A stretch of DNA of 8,355 bases from an uncultured Gammaproteobacteria bacterium (lineage in GTDB: Bacteria > Pseudomonadota > Gammaproteobacteria > Coxiellales > Coxiellaceae): the NCBI GenBank assembly GCA_903870185.1, contig CAIQCE010000029.1, forward strand, positions 1 to 8,355. Direction: 5' to 3'. The notes below the pieces were generated by a model. That model did no database searches. It was not told the DNA's origin and saw only the letters and a list, made by a program, of their open reading frames with translations. The position numbers and the translations under genes were made by a program. Positions 1 through 5,889 of this stretch are shown here, piece after piece; the first letter of the stretch is position 1, and each line of letters opens with the position of its first letter.

Positions 1-918
1 AACCTGTGGGTTCTGACCATGTATTATGCCAACGCCTCACAAGGGGGGAAATATCCCGGAAGGTTTAATAACGGCTTGTGGAACTGGAACCACGACGTTC
101 AGCAATGGAATTTCTATTTCCACTGGAACCAGCAACAGCTTTACTGGCCATTGAATGCAGCAGGTTTCGACGATCTGGTGGCACCTTACCTCGATTACAG
201 ATTCAATTCGCTGCGGTTTGCCAGGAAAGATGCCAAAGAGTTTTATCATGCAGCGGGTGCTGTTATATCTGATGTCACCAACCGGAATGGTTATAACCGG
301 ATGGATTCGAATGTGAAAGACAATCATACTCCGGTGGCCGAAATAGCGCTCGATTTCTGGCGGCAATATCAGTTTACCTCGGACAAGAAATTTTTAAAGG
401 AGAAGGCATTGCCGTTCATTCTTGAAGCTGCCCGGTTTTTTGAATCGCTTTTTGTTAAACAGGGCGACGGGTTATACCATGCCAAAGAGGGTAACGGATA
501 CGAAGGTTCTGTGATTCTCCACGATGGACTTACCGAGCTGGTTTATGCCCGAACCCTATTCACAACGGCATTGGAAGCGATAAAAGTTGCGGTCATCGAT
601 ATCCCGGAAGCTAAAAGATGGAAAGAAATTCTTGACCATTTAGCTCCCCTGCCGGTCGTGAAAGCGGGTAATGGCTTAATCATTAAGAGTGACAACGGGT
701 ATAAAATCAATCAGGGTATTTATAGCGGAACCCCGGTTGAAGGAGATCAGATTATTGCTGCAGGCTGGGGGATTAAAGAGAATAAGATGCTGACCACCTG
801 GTATAAAACAGACGATCAGATAACGATTGTCTTCTCGAATGACTTTCGGAACAGTCACTCTATTTTGTATACTGACAGGTTCATAAACACATCGTTTAGC
901 AGTGGCATCATAACGTAA
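1..918 (+). CDS. Internal fragment of a GH95-like six-hairpin glycoside hydrolase, truncated at both ends
   Basis: The frame is open from base 1 (NLWVLT precedes the first Met at 19), so this is the inside of a larger gene. The protein is rich in Trp, Tyr and Asn, with GLWNWNHDVQQWN followed by HWNQQQLYWPLNAAG (about residues 19-48 counted from that Met). This resembles the NINxxMNYWPAE segment of GH95 alpha-L-fucosidases and related (alpha/alpha)6 enzymes. A second helical block, HTPVAEIALDFWRQY, and DGLTELVYARTLF (about 168-180) fit the same fold. By eye, the first Asn of the GH95 'NIN' pair is His here and the second is retained. Family members are mostly exported polysaccharide-degrading enzymes of Bacteroidota. 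Homology ends near 815; the last roughly 33 codons to the stop at 916-918 are antisense nuoC and not native. The exact substrate is unknown, and the family call is from memory. Confidence 0.6.
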   Translation, partial: NLWVLTMYYANASQGGKYPGRFNNGLWNWNHDVQQWNFYFHWNQQQLYWPLNAAGFDDLVAPYLDYRFNSLRFARKDAKEFYHAAGAVISDVTNRNGYNRMDSNVKDNHTPVAEIALDFWRQYQFTSDKKFLKEKALPFILEAARFFESLFVKQGDGLYHAKEGNGYEGSVILHDGLTELVYARTLFTTALEAIKVAVIDIPEAKRWKEILDHLAPLPVVKAGNGLIIKSDNGYKINQGIYSGTPVEGDQIIAAGWGIKENKMLTTWYKTDDQITIVFSNDFRNSHSILYTDRFINTSFSSGIIT

Positions 919-1467
919 CTCAACTTGACCCACGAGTGGAAAATCTTTTCGGAAAGGATGGCCGATAAATCCATAATCTGTGAGCAATCGACGAAGATCA
1001 GGATGCCCGTCAAAAATAATACCGAACAGATCATAAGCCTCTCGCTCATACCAATTGGCTGAAGGCCAAATCTCGTTAACGGATGGAAGTTTCATTATCT
1101 CAGGATTTACGAAAACCCGCAGGCGGATTCGCAGATTAAGCTTCATCGATAAGAGATGATAAACCACAGCAAATCGAGGCTTATTCCAAGGCGTAACTCG
1201 TTCAGATAACTCAGTATTCCTCGCTCGACTAAATCCGGAATTGGTGGTCTCCGTAGTTCTCCATTCTGGAATACCATAAAGAGAATAATCGACCCCACAA
1301 AGATCGAGAAGCAAAGAAAACTCCAATGCTGAATCATCGCGCAATTCTTTCACAATTTTCAATAAATTAATCGCTGGTATTTCCATGACTACCATATCAC
1401 TATCGCCATGAAGATCATCAACTGAATCGGCAAATCGAGATTTTAATAACTCTATCAACTTATTCAT
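676..1467 (-). CDS. nuoC: NADH-quinone oxidoreductase subunit C, 3' end lost at the junction
   Basis: NuoC is the 30-kDa subunit of the peripheral arm of respiratory complex I. It has no redox centre and packs against NuoD and NuoB on the cytoplasmic side. The diagnostic 30-kDa signature is present: NWYEREAYDLFGI (138-150), GHPDLRRLLTDYGFIGHPFRKDFP (154-177), then YEPVSI and VPKVIREDNRY (to residue 216). The stretch around residues 64-98 (PEWRTTETTNSGFSRARN) is an extended loop of a type I recall from gammaproteobacterial NuoC. The native protein ends about at residue 216, base 820. The remaining 47 codons to 676 are antisense to the hydrolase fragment and have no NuoC character. The ATG at 1467 lies 4 bases after the nuoB stop, so translation is probably coupled. 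Normally nuoD follows, but here it is missing. Native extent: about 820-1467. Confidence 0.93.
   Translation of the reverse strand: MNKLIELLKSRFADSVDDLHGDSDMVVMEIPAINLLKIVKELRDDSALEFSLLLDLCGVDYSLYGIPEWRTTETTNSGFSRARNTELSERVTPWNKPRFAVVYHLLSMKLNLRIRLRVFVNPEIMKLPSVNEIWPSANWYEREAYDLFGIIFDGHPDLRRLLTDYGFIGHPFRKDFPLVGQVELRYDATAKRCVYEPVSIQNRVTVPKVIREDNRYLIVCFIPGGQHLILFNPPACSNNLISFNRGSAINTLIDFIPVVTLND
805..825. other. Chimeric junction between a Bacteroidota-type fragment and a gammaproteobacterial nuo operon
   Basis: The hydrolase frame makes family-like sequence up to about TDDQ (ending near 819). NuoC, read on the opposite strand, makes family-like sequence up to IREDNRY (ending at 820). Two unrelated coding sequences facing each other therefore stop at the same point with no intergenic DNA. 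A GATC occurs at 814-817, inside the join; this would fit ligation of GATC-cut fragments, but a 4-base site is common by chance. Base composition also changes, with the left part visibly less AT-rich. An assembly or cloning chimera is the simplest reading. Confidence 0.8.
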
Positions 1468-1471
1468 GAAA

Positions 1472-1951
1472 TTATCGCTCGATCAAATTACGTTTTTTGA
1501 TTTTATTTTGTAGCTGGATAATTCCATACAGCAAAGCTTCCGCAGTAGGAGGACAACCCGGCACATAAATATCGACAGGCACGATTCGATCACATCCTCT
1601 AACCACTGAATAAGAGTAGTGATAATAACCACCCCCATTCGCGCAAGAACCCATGGAAATCACCCAGCGAGGCTCTGCCATTTGATCGTAAACTTTACGT
1701 AAAGCAGGAGCCATTTTATTGCAAAGTGTGCCTGCCACAATCATCACATCCGATTGCCTTGGGCTTGGCCTAAAAATCATGCCAAATCGATCAATATCAT
1801 AACGAGAAGCTGCAGAATGCATCATTTCAACGGCACAACAAGCTAACCCAAAAGTCATTGGCCACATGGAACCCGTCTGCGCCCAACTCATCAACTGATC
1901 GACAGACGTTAATAAAAAACCTTTTTCTTGCAGTTCTTCTGCTATTCCCAT
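1472..1951 (-). CDS. nuoB: NADH-quinone oxidoreductase subunit B, carrier of iron-sulfur cluster N2
   Basis: NuoB binds cluster N2, the last Fe-S centre that passes electrons to quinone in complex I. All four ligands are visible. Numbered from the start chosen here, they are the tandem Cys38-Cys39 in GLACCAVEMM, Cys103 in GSCANGGGYY, and Cys133 in VPGCPPTAEALLYG. The frame extends upstream to an ATG at 1972, but I choose ATG 1951. It gives MGIAEELQEKGFLLTSVDQL, like the usual N-terminus, and has GAGGGG at 1959-1964 with 7-base spacing, whereas the 1972 start has no ribosome binding site. The protein is then 159 residues, normal for the family. The start overlaps the end of nuoA by 10 bases, as expected for coupled translation of two subunits of one complex. 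Confidence 0.95.
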   Translation of the reverse strand: MGIAEELQEKGFLLTSVDQLMSWAQTGSMWPMTFGLACCAVEMMHSAASRYDIDRFGMIFRPSPRQSDVMIVAGTLCNKMAPALRKVYDQMAEPRWVISMGSCANGGGYYHYSYSVVRGCDRIVPVDIYVPGCPPTAEALLYGIIQLQNKIKKRNLIER

Positions 1952-2298
1952 TCCAGCGCCCCTCGCCGCCATTCATAAATAAATCCGACGGTTAAAATAC
2001 TCAAGAAAATCATCATTGCCCAAAATCCATGCCAACCGATTTGACGCAATGCTACGCCCCAAGGAAATAAAAAAGCAGTTTCCAAATCAAAAATGATAAA
2101 TAAAATAGCCACTAAATAATAACGAACATCGAATGGAACTCGAGCATCTTCAATAGCTTCAAACCCACATTCATAGGCAGAAAGCTTAGCCTTATCAGGA
2201 CGTCTTGGACCGAATATAAAAGATAGCAGCATCGGCACGCAGCCGAAACCTAAGCCCAAACATAGGAACACTAAGATTGGAAAATACTGTTCTAACAT
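1942..2298 (-). CDS. nuoA: NADH-quinone oxidoreductase subunit A, membrane subunit
   Basis: NuoA is a small membrane subunit of complex I at the junction of the membrane and peripheral arms. The 118-residue length is normal. Three hydrophobic segments are visible at about residues 6-29, 60-80 and 88-107. Between the first and second lies the conserved loop with SAYECGFE (40-47, Cys44 in the quinone-site region) and RVPFDVRYYL (53-62). The family motif DLETAFLFPW follows at 71-80. The ATG at 2298 has a strong GAGGGG (2307-2312) at 8-base spacing. It begins only 20 bases after the 3' end of the tRNA-Leu, so there is no room for a promoter of its own between them and it is probably read through from upstream. 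It overlaps nuoB by 10 bases. Confidence 0.96.
   Translation of the reverse strand: MLEQYFPILVFLCLGLGFGCVPMLLSFIFGPRRPDKAKLSAYECGFEAIEDARVPFDVRYYLVAILFIIFDLETAFLFPWGVALRQIGWHGFWAMMIFLSILTVGFIYEWRRGALEWE
1959..1964 (-). promoter_or_regulatory. Ribosome binding site that decides the nuoB start
   Basis: GAGGGG on the minus strand lies inside the last codons of nuoA, 7 bases before ATG 1951. It is the main reason for preferring that start over the in-frame ATG at 1972. Confidence 0.6.
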
Positions 2299-2318
2299 TG
2301 GATTATCCCCTCAGTATA

Positions 2319-2403
2319 TGGTGCCGAAGGCCGGACTCGAACCGGCACGGCTTACGCCGCTGCCCCCTCAGAGCAGTGTGTCTACCAGTTTCACCACTTC
2401 GGC
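2319..2403 (-). tRNA. tRNA-Leu, anticodon GAG, CCA encoded
   Basis: The 85-base sequence folds as a class II tRNA. The acceptor GCCGAAG pairs with CTTCGGC, and discriminator A and CCA follow (CCA at 2319-2321). The D-arm is GTG...CAC. The anticodon stem is CTGCT/GGCAG with loop CTGAGGG, giving anticodon GAG (reads CUC and CUU). The long variable arm is CGGC-GTAA-GCCG. The T-arm is GCCGG-TTCGAGT-CCGGC. The long variable arm plus GAG identify leucine. The gene lies between secG and nuoA in the same direction, an order also known in other gammaproteobacteria. Its first 13 bases are also the end of the secG reading frame. Confidence 0.97.
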
Positions 2404-2744
2404 TTAGTCTTTTCCTCACCCGATGGAATACTCGATTCAGAGGTGGACGGGAACGAAACATCATCTGAATTCGGTGAGCTTAACTCATTATTGATCATCT
2501 GAACTTGAGGCTGTTGCTGATAAGCCATATATCCCAAGATCAAACTTGTCACTATAAACAAACCAGCCGCTAGTCCTGTGATTTTCACCAAGAATGGAGT
2601 CGCTCCTTGGCTACCAAACATGGTGTTAGCCGATCCCGCTCCAAAAGACGCTCCTGCATCAGCGCCTTTGCCGTGTTGTATCAAAATCAAAGCGACCAAA
2701 GTAATCGAAAAAATTACATGTAATACTAAAATTAATTGTTGCAT
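2391..2744 (-). CDS. secG: SecG, preprotein translocase subunit
   Basis: SecG is the accessory membrane subunit of the SecYEG channel and assists SecA-driven export. Two membrane segments are visible (about residues 3-23 and 52-74). They flank the conserved cytosolic loop QHGKGADAGASFGAGSANTM and FGSQGATPFL (23-52). The tail (75-117) is polar, Ser/Pro/Glu-rich and variable, as in homologues. ATG 2744 has AGGA with 5-base spacing and overlaps the end of tpiA by 14 bases or fewer, so the two are translationally coupled. The frame runs past the 5' end of the tRNA-Leu gene and stops at TGA 2391-2393, which is tRNA nucleotides 11-13. The last four residues (final Lys partly, Pro-Lys-Trp) are thus encoded by tRNA sequence. 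Confidence 0.95.
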   Translation of the reverse strand: MQQLILVLHVIFSITLVALILIQHGKGADAGASFGAGSANTMFGSQGATPFLVKITGLAAGLFIVTSLILGYMAYQQQPQVQMINNELSSPNSDDVSFPSTSESSIPSGEEKTKPKW

Positions 2745-3490
2745 AACTGTCCTATTGCGATAAATGACTCAGCTTGTAATGAAGCTCCACCGACTAAGGC
2801 CCCATCAATATCCGGCATTGCGAATATAGCGGCTGCATTATCCGCTTTCACACTGCCACCATAAATTATTCTCACCCCATCGGATAATGAATCTCGATGA
2901 GACTTTAGTTGAGCCCTCAAAGCGGCATGCACTTCTTGAGCCTGCTCTGGGCTTGCATTCTTGCCCGTTCCAATCGCCCACAAAGGCTCATACGCGACAA
3001 TGGCCTGATCTAACCCTGGGTGATTATCGTCCAATGAGAGTACCGCTGCAAGCTGTTCCTCTATAATTTTTAAAGTCTTACCCGCTTCTCGTTCAGCTTC
3101 AGTTTCACCCACGCAAAGTATAGGTTTTAAGCCCCAATTGAGGGCTTGCCAGAACTTAGCAGCAACCGTCTGATTGGTCTCCCCTAGCAAAGTCCTACGC
3201 TCCGAATGCCCCACAATGACATATTCACAACCAAAATCCTTCAACATACTGCCTGAAACCTCACCCGTAAAGGCCCCTTTCTCAGAAGAACTTAGGTTTT
3301 GCGCTCCCCAGGTGATGGACGAACCTTTTAATGTCTCCCCCACAGCAGGAATGAAAACATAGGGAGGAAATACAGCAAGATCCAATTGACTCAAATTTAG
3401 CGCTCCTTGCTTCAACCCTAATAGCAAGGCTTCGACACTTTCTCGAGTGCCATTCATTTTCCAGTTGCCCGCTAATAAAGGTCTTCGCAT
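2732..3490 (-). CDS. tpiA: Triosephosphate isomerase
   Basis: This cytoplasmic enzyme interconverts dihydroxyacetone phosphate and glyceraldehyde 3-phosphate in glycolysis and gluconeogenesis. The TIM-barrel signature is complete. From the chosen start, the substrate-binding Asn9 and Lys11 are in GNWKMN, the electrophile His95 is in VIVGHSER, and the catalytic base Glu168 is in VAYEPLWAIGTGK, which also contains mobile loop 6. The phosphate-binding GGSV (211-214) and a late GG (234-235) are also present. An in-frame ATG at 3496 exists, but GGGGG at 3500-3504 is 3 bases from it and 9 from ATG 3490. The latter also gives the usual MRRPLLAGNWK beginning and 252 residues, close to the common 250-255. 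It is the first gene of the minus-strand run and overlaps secG by 13 bases. Confidence 0.97.
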   Translation of the reverse strand: MRRPLLAGNWKMNGTRESVEALLLGLKQGALNLSQLDLAVFPPYVFIPAVGETLKGSSITWGAQNLSSSEKGAFTGEVSGSMLKDFGCEYVIVGHSERRTLLGETNQTVAAKFWQALNWGLKPILCVGETEAEREAGKTLKIIEEQLAAVLSLDDNHPGLDQAIVAYEPLWAIGTGKNASPEQAQEVHAALRAQLKSHRDSLSDGVRIIYGGSVKADNAAAIFAMPDIDGALVGGASLQAESFIAIGQLCNN

Positions 3491-3525
3491 ATCCATATAC
3501 CCCCAGATGATTGTAAAAATTGCCC

Positions 3526-3554
3526 ATTCTAGCTAACTCAGAGGATAGTGACAA
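3526..3554 (-). promoter_or_regulatory. Predicted sigma-70 type promoter of the tpiA-secG-tRNA-nuo run
   Basis: On the minus strand, TTGTCA (3549-3554) and TAGAAT (3526-3531) are separated by exactly 17 bases, each matching the consensus hexamer at 5 of 6 positions. The predicted RNA start is near 3519, giving a short leader of about 29 bases to the tpiA ATG at 3490. No other promoter of similar quality was seen upstream of tpiA. Confidence 0.65.
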
Positions 3555-3603
3555 CAATAGAAAGGATTAGTTGCCTCGTGGTATCCCGTTTTATCTTTAC
3601 TTT

Positions 3604-3632
3604 TAGACAAGACTTCCAATATCGATTACAAT
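3604..3632 (+). promoter_or_regulatory. Predicted sigma-70 type promoter of the glycan operon
   Basis: TAGACA (3604-3609) and TACAAT (3627-3632) are separated by 17 bases, each matching consensus at 5 of 6 positions. The RNA would start near 3639-3640, giving a leader of about 43 bases that contains the 17-bp palindrome at 3649-3665. It points away from the tpiA promoter, with 49 bases between the two -35 boxes. Confidence 0.6.
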
Positions 3633-3648
3633 TGCGAAAATAAATGGA

Positions 3649-3665
3649 GCTAGCTTTAAGCTAGC
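3649..3665. repeat. Perfect 17-bp palindrome in the predicted leader
   Basis: GCTAGCTT and AAGCTAGC are exact 8-base inverted arms around a single central T. It sits roughly at +10 to +26 of the predicted transcript and ends 5 bases before the ribosome binding site of the first gene. It could be an operator for a dimeric repressor or the opposite-strand pairing of a leader. A one-base loop makes a stable full hairpin less likely than a DNA-binding site. No T-run follows, so it is not an intrinsic terminator. Confidence 0.6.
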
Positions 3666-3670
3666 ATTTG

Positions 3671-3676
3671 AGAGGA
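3671..3676 (+). promoter_or_regulatory. Ribosome binding site that decides the start of the first glycosyltransferase
   Basis: AGAGGA lies 6 bases before ATG 3683. It falls inside the open frame that begins at a TTG (3668), so that TTG is unlikely to be the start. Confidence 0.65.
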
Positions 3677-3682
3677 TTTCAA

Positions 3683-4708
3683 ATGGCGCGTTTTCCTGTT
3701 TTTTTGTCTGTAGTCTTTGTAATACGCAATCAGTCTAGCCAAATAGAAACAATACTGACCGATGCGGCCAGCACCATTTCCTCATTAGTCAATGACTATG
3801 AATTTATCATTGTGGACAATGCCTCCGATGATGAAAGTGTCTCCAAACTCAAAAATCTAACACAAGAAAATGGACTGCCTAATTTACAGATCTATGCTCT
3901 GACCAAAGAAGTCAATACTGATACTGCATCATGGGCTGGCCTGGAAAATGCATTAGGTGACTTTGTCGCTGTCATCGATCCTCTAGTAGACAACATCAGT
4001 TTTCTACCACAACTGCTGGATAAAGCCCTTGAGGGGGCTGATGTAGTTTTTGCTCAAAATGAACAAAAGCCTGCGCAAAGCATTCTTTATCGAAGTGCCT
4101 CCGCCGCTTTTAACTCGCTTTATCAATGCTTTAACGGTATCAATCTTGCTAATGAAGCACCTCAATACCGGCTCCTCAGTAGAAAAGTCGTTAATTTTAT
4201 CCTTCAACACCCTCAACCCGCTCTAACCTATCGCCACCTTCCTGCTACAGGAGGTTTTGCCCGTGCAAATCTTAATTATAGCTGGGCCCCCAAGACTCAG
4301 CACACAAAACGATTAAAGGACAGCATCGATCGAGGCATGTGGTTATTAGTCTCAACCACTCGAACTCCCATGCGTCTCGTAACAGTCCTCTCATTATTTG
4401 GAGCTATTGCCAACCTCCTATATTCATTCTATGTGGTTGCTATTGCCTTCTTCAAAACTGATGTTGCTCTTGGCTGGGTTAGTCTTTCGCTTCAACAATC
4501 AGGAATGTTTTTTCTGATTTCACTCGTCTTACTGGTCTTAGGTGAATATATCTTGCACATGGCAAGCCTATCGAATGAAGGACCGCTTTATCATGTAGGG
4601 CAAGAACTCACAAGCGCCAAAATGACTCGACAAGAAAAGCTCAATATTGAAGAAGTTAGCTCAAGAACTCATCATGCCTCAAGCTTACAATCAGAACGAG
4701 TACAGTAA
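3683..4708 (+). CDS. Membrane-anchored family 2 glycosyltransferase
   Basis: A GT-A fold domain is followed by two membrane helices, the plan of DPM1/GtrB/ArnC-type enzymes that move a sugar onto polyprenyl phosphate or a lipid-linked acceptor. Numbered from ATG 3683, the first strand is FLSVVFVI, the nucleotide-binding motif EFIIVDNASDDES lies at about 40-52, and the DxD-equivalent position reads VIDPLVDN (97-104). Membrane helices are at about 232-258 and 275-295. A cytosolic tail starts GPLYHVGQELTS and ends in a polar, probably disordered segment. The usual second Asp of the DxD is Leu, so metal use may differ. The 341-residue length is normal. It heads a coupled operon; the next start is 2 bases after its stop. 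Donor and acceptor cannot be deduced. Confidence 0.85.
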   Translation: MARFPVFLSVVFVIRNQSSQIETILTDAASTISSLVNDYEFIIVDNASDDESVSKLKNLTQENGLPNLQIYALTKEVNTDTASWAGLENALGDFVAVIDPLVDNISFLPQLLDKALEGADVVFAQNEQKPAQSILYRSASAAFNSLYQCFNGINLANEAPQYRLLSRKVVNFILQHPQPALTYRHLPATGGFARANLNYSWAPKTQHTKRLKDSIDRGMWLLVSTTRTPMRLVTVLSLFGAIANLLYSFYVVAIAFFKTDVALGWVSLSLQQSGMFFLISLVLLVLGEYILHMASLSNEGPLYHVGQELTSAKMTRQEKLNIEEVSSRTHHASSLQSERVQ

Positions 4709-4710
4709 TA

Positions 4711-5889
4711 TTGGAAACCAACAACCGACAAGAAGCTATTGTTATTGGAGGGGGCTTTTATGGTGTTGCCATTGCAATCTATTTAGCAAAACTTCGAGGC
4801 TTCAAAAAGATTATTTTAATTGAACGCGAGTCGGAACTTCTCACTCGAGCCTCTTATAACAATCAAGCACGCGTCCATAATGGTTATCACTATCCACGAA
4901 GCTTCACTACAGCCTATCGAAGTCGTGTCAATTTACCTAAATTTCTTCGTGATTGGCCAGACGCAGTCAAGCAAGACTTCACCAAGCTATATGCAATTGC
5001 ACGCCACAATTCGAAGGTTACAGCCAAACAATTTGAACGTTTTTGTGATGAAATTGGCGCTAAAATTGAAATCGCTGATCCATCATTACAAAAACTATTT
5101 TCCTCACAATTGATTGAACAGGTATTTCAAGTCGATGAATATGCCTTTGATTCAACCAAATTGGCAGCATGGGCAGAGCGTGAATTAAAATCATGCGGAA
5201 TTGAAGTTCACCTTAATCATCGTGTCACTGATATTTCACAAGGACCCGATCAGACCATGAATGTTCTCGTTAAAAATGAAAATGGGAATACAGCACAAGT
5301 TTCTTGTCGCTATGTTTTCAACTGCACCTACAGCGGACTCAATCAATTTAAAGGAAATTTCCCCGGAACCCAAACTCGCCTTAAACAAGAAATTACTGAA
5401 ATGGCTTTGATAGATGTACCGCCCGCATTAAAAGGGCTCGGAATCACAGTAATGGACGGACCTTTTTTTTCAATGATGCCCTTTCCAGCTCGTAATTTAC
5501 ACACACTTTCTCATGTTCGCTATACTCCCCACCTTAATTGGAACGATGAGCTCGGCATTGATCCCTATCAAAAATTGGAGCAGTATGAATGTCAAACTCG
5601 TGTAGATCGGATGATTAGAGATGTAGGTCGCTATCTTCCATCTGTACTGAATTCTCAATACAAAGATTCATTGTTCGAGGTTAAAACAGTATTGATGAAA
5701 AATGAAGGCGATGATGGAAGACCTATTTTATTTGAAAAACATCAAAATTTACCTGGATGCTACTCCATCCTAGGTGGAAAAATTGATAATATCTACGATG
5801 TGCTCGAAAAACTCGATAAAGAATTGTTAGGTAATTTCACCACTCAAGAACACATGAATTATGGAGCGAACAATGTCTCAATTGTCTAA
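4711..5889 (+). CDS. FAD-dependent oxidoreductase of the DAO-like fold
   Basis: The N-terminus is an FAD-binding Rossmann fold: AIVIGGGFYGVAIAIYLA (9-26) with a GxGxxG-type turn, and the ribose-binding acidic residue in IILIERE (Glu38/40). A striking motif, ASYNNQARVHNGYHYPRS (47-64), sits where related enzymes such as L-2-hydroxyglutarate oxidase and glycerol-3-phosphate dehydrogenase place flavin and active-site residues. VFNCTYSGL (202-210) fits the second FAD-contacting segment. The C-terminal DDGRPILFE and GCYSILGGKIDN (about 344-376) fit the closing FAD-binding region. No signal peptide or membrane helix is seen. The start is TTG at 4711, as no ATG precedes the GGG motif; its ribosome binding site is weak, suggesting reinitiation after the glycosyltransferase. 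The substrate is unknown; context suggests oxidation of a sugar, polyol or hydroxy acid. Confidence 0.85.
   Translation: METNNRQEAIVIGGGFYGVAIAIYLAKLRGFKKIILIERESELLTRASYNNQARVHNGYHYPRSFTTAYRSRVNLPKFLRDWPDAVKQDFTKLYAIARHNSKVTAKQFERFCDEIGAKIEIADPSLQKLFSSQLIEQVFQVDEYAFDSTKLAAWAERELKSCGIEVHLNHRVTDISQGPDQTMNVLVKNENGNTAQVSCRYVFNCTYSGLNQFKGNFPGTQTRLKQEITEMALIDVPPALKGLGITVMDGPFFSMMPFPARNLHTLSHVRYTPHLNWNDELGIDPYQKLEQYECQTRVDRMIRDVGRYLPSVLNSQYKDSLFEVKTVLMKNEGDDGRPILFEKHQNLPGCYSILGGKIDNIYDVLEKLDKELLGNFTTQEHMNYGANNVSIV
5863..5866 (+). promoter_or_regulatory. Ribosome binding site that decides the epimerase start
   Basis: GGAG lies 6 bases before ATG 5873, inside the end of the oxidoreductase gene. It favours this start over the in-frame ATG at 5861, which overlaps the GGAG itself. 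Confidence 0.55.

Noticed and set aside
37..366. Minus-strand open frame opposite the hydrolase
   Set aside because: It is a shadow of the conserved plus-strand frame, without a ribosome binding site or family resemblance.
676..819. C-terminal 47-residue extension of NuoC
   Set aside because: It is antisense to a well-formed hydrolase reading frame, has no NuoC character, and begins where NuoC normally nears its end. It is readthrough across the join.
805..825. Hi-C style ligation junction
   Set aside because: Fill-in ligation of GATC ends would leave GATCGATC. Only one GATC is present.
805..825. Horizontal transfer or mobile-element insertion into nuoC
   Set aside because: No integrase, transposase, inverted repeats or target duplication is seen, and the inserted piece is itself a truncated gene.
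820..918. C-terminal tail of the hydrolase frame
   Set aside because: It is antisense to conserved NuoC codons (IREDNRY back to the FRKDFP region), so it is not part of the hydrolase.
1952..1972. Upstream ATG (1972) as nuoB start
   Set aside because: There is no ribosome binding site before it, and the seven extra residues (MAARGAG) are unlike the family, whereas ATG 1951 has GAGGGG at good spacing.
2299..2318. Separate nuoA promoter between tRNA and nuoA
   Set aside because: The gap is 20 bases and is taken up by the ribosome binding site, so it cannot hold -35 and -10 boxes.
3282..3557. Minus-strand open frame overlapping the tpiA start in another frame
   Set aside because: It lies mostly inside tpiA and over its promoter, and its protein has no recognisable features.
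3649..3665. Intrinsic terminator
   Set aside because: The stem is palindromic with a one-base loop and is followed by ATTTG rather than a T-run. It also lies upstream of a gene with its own promoter.
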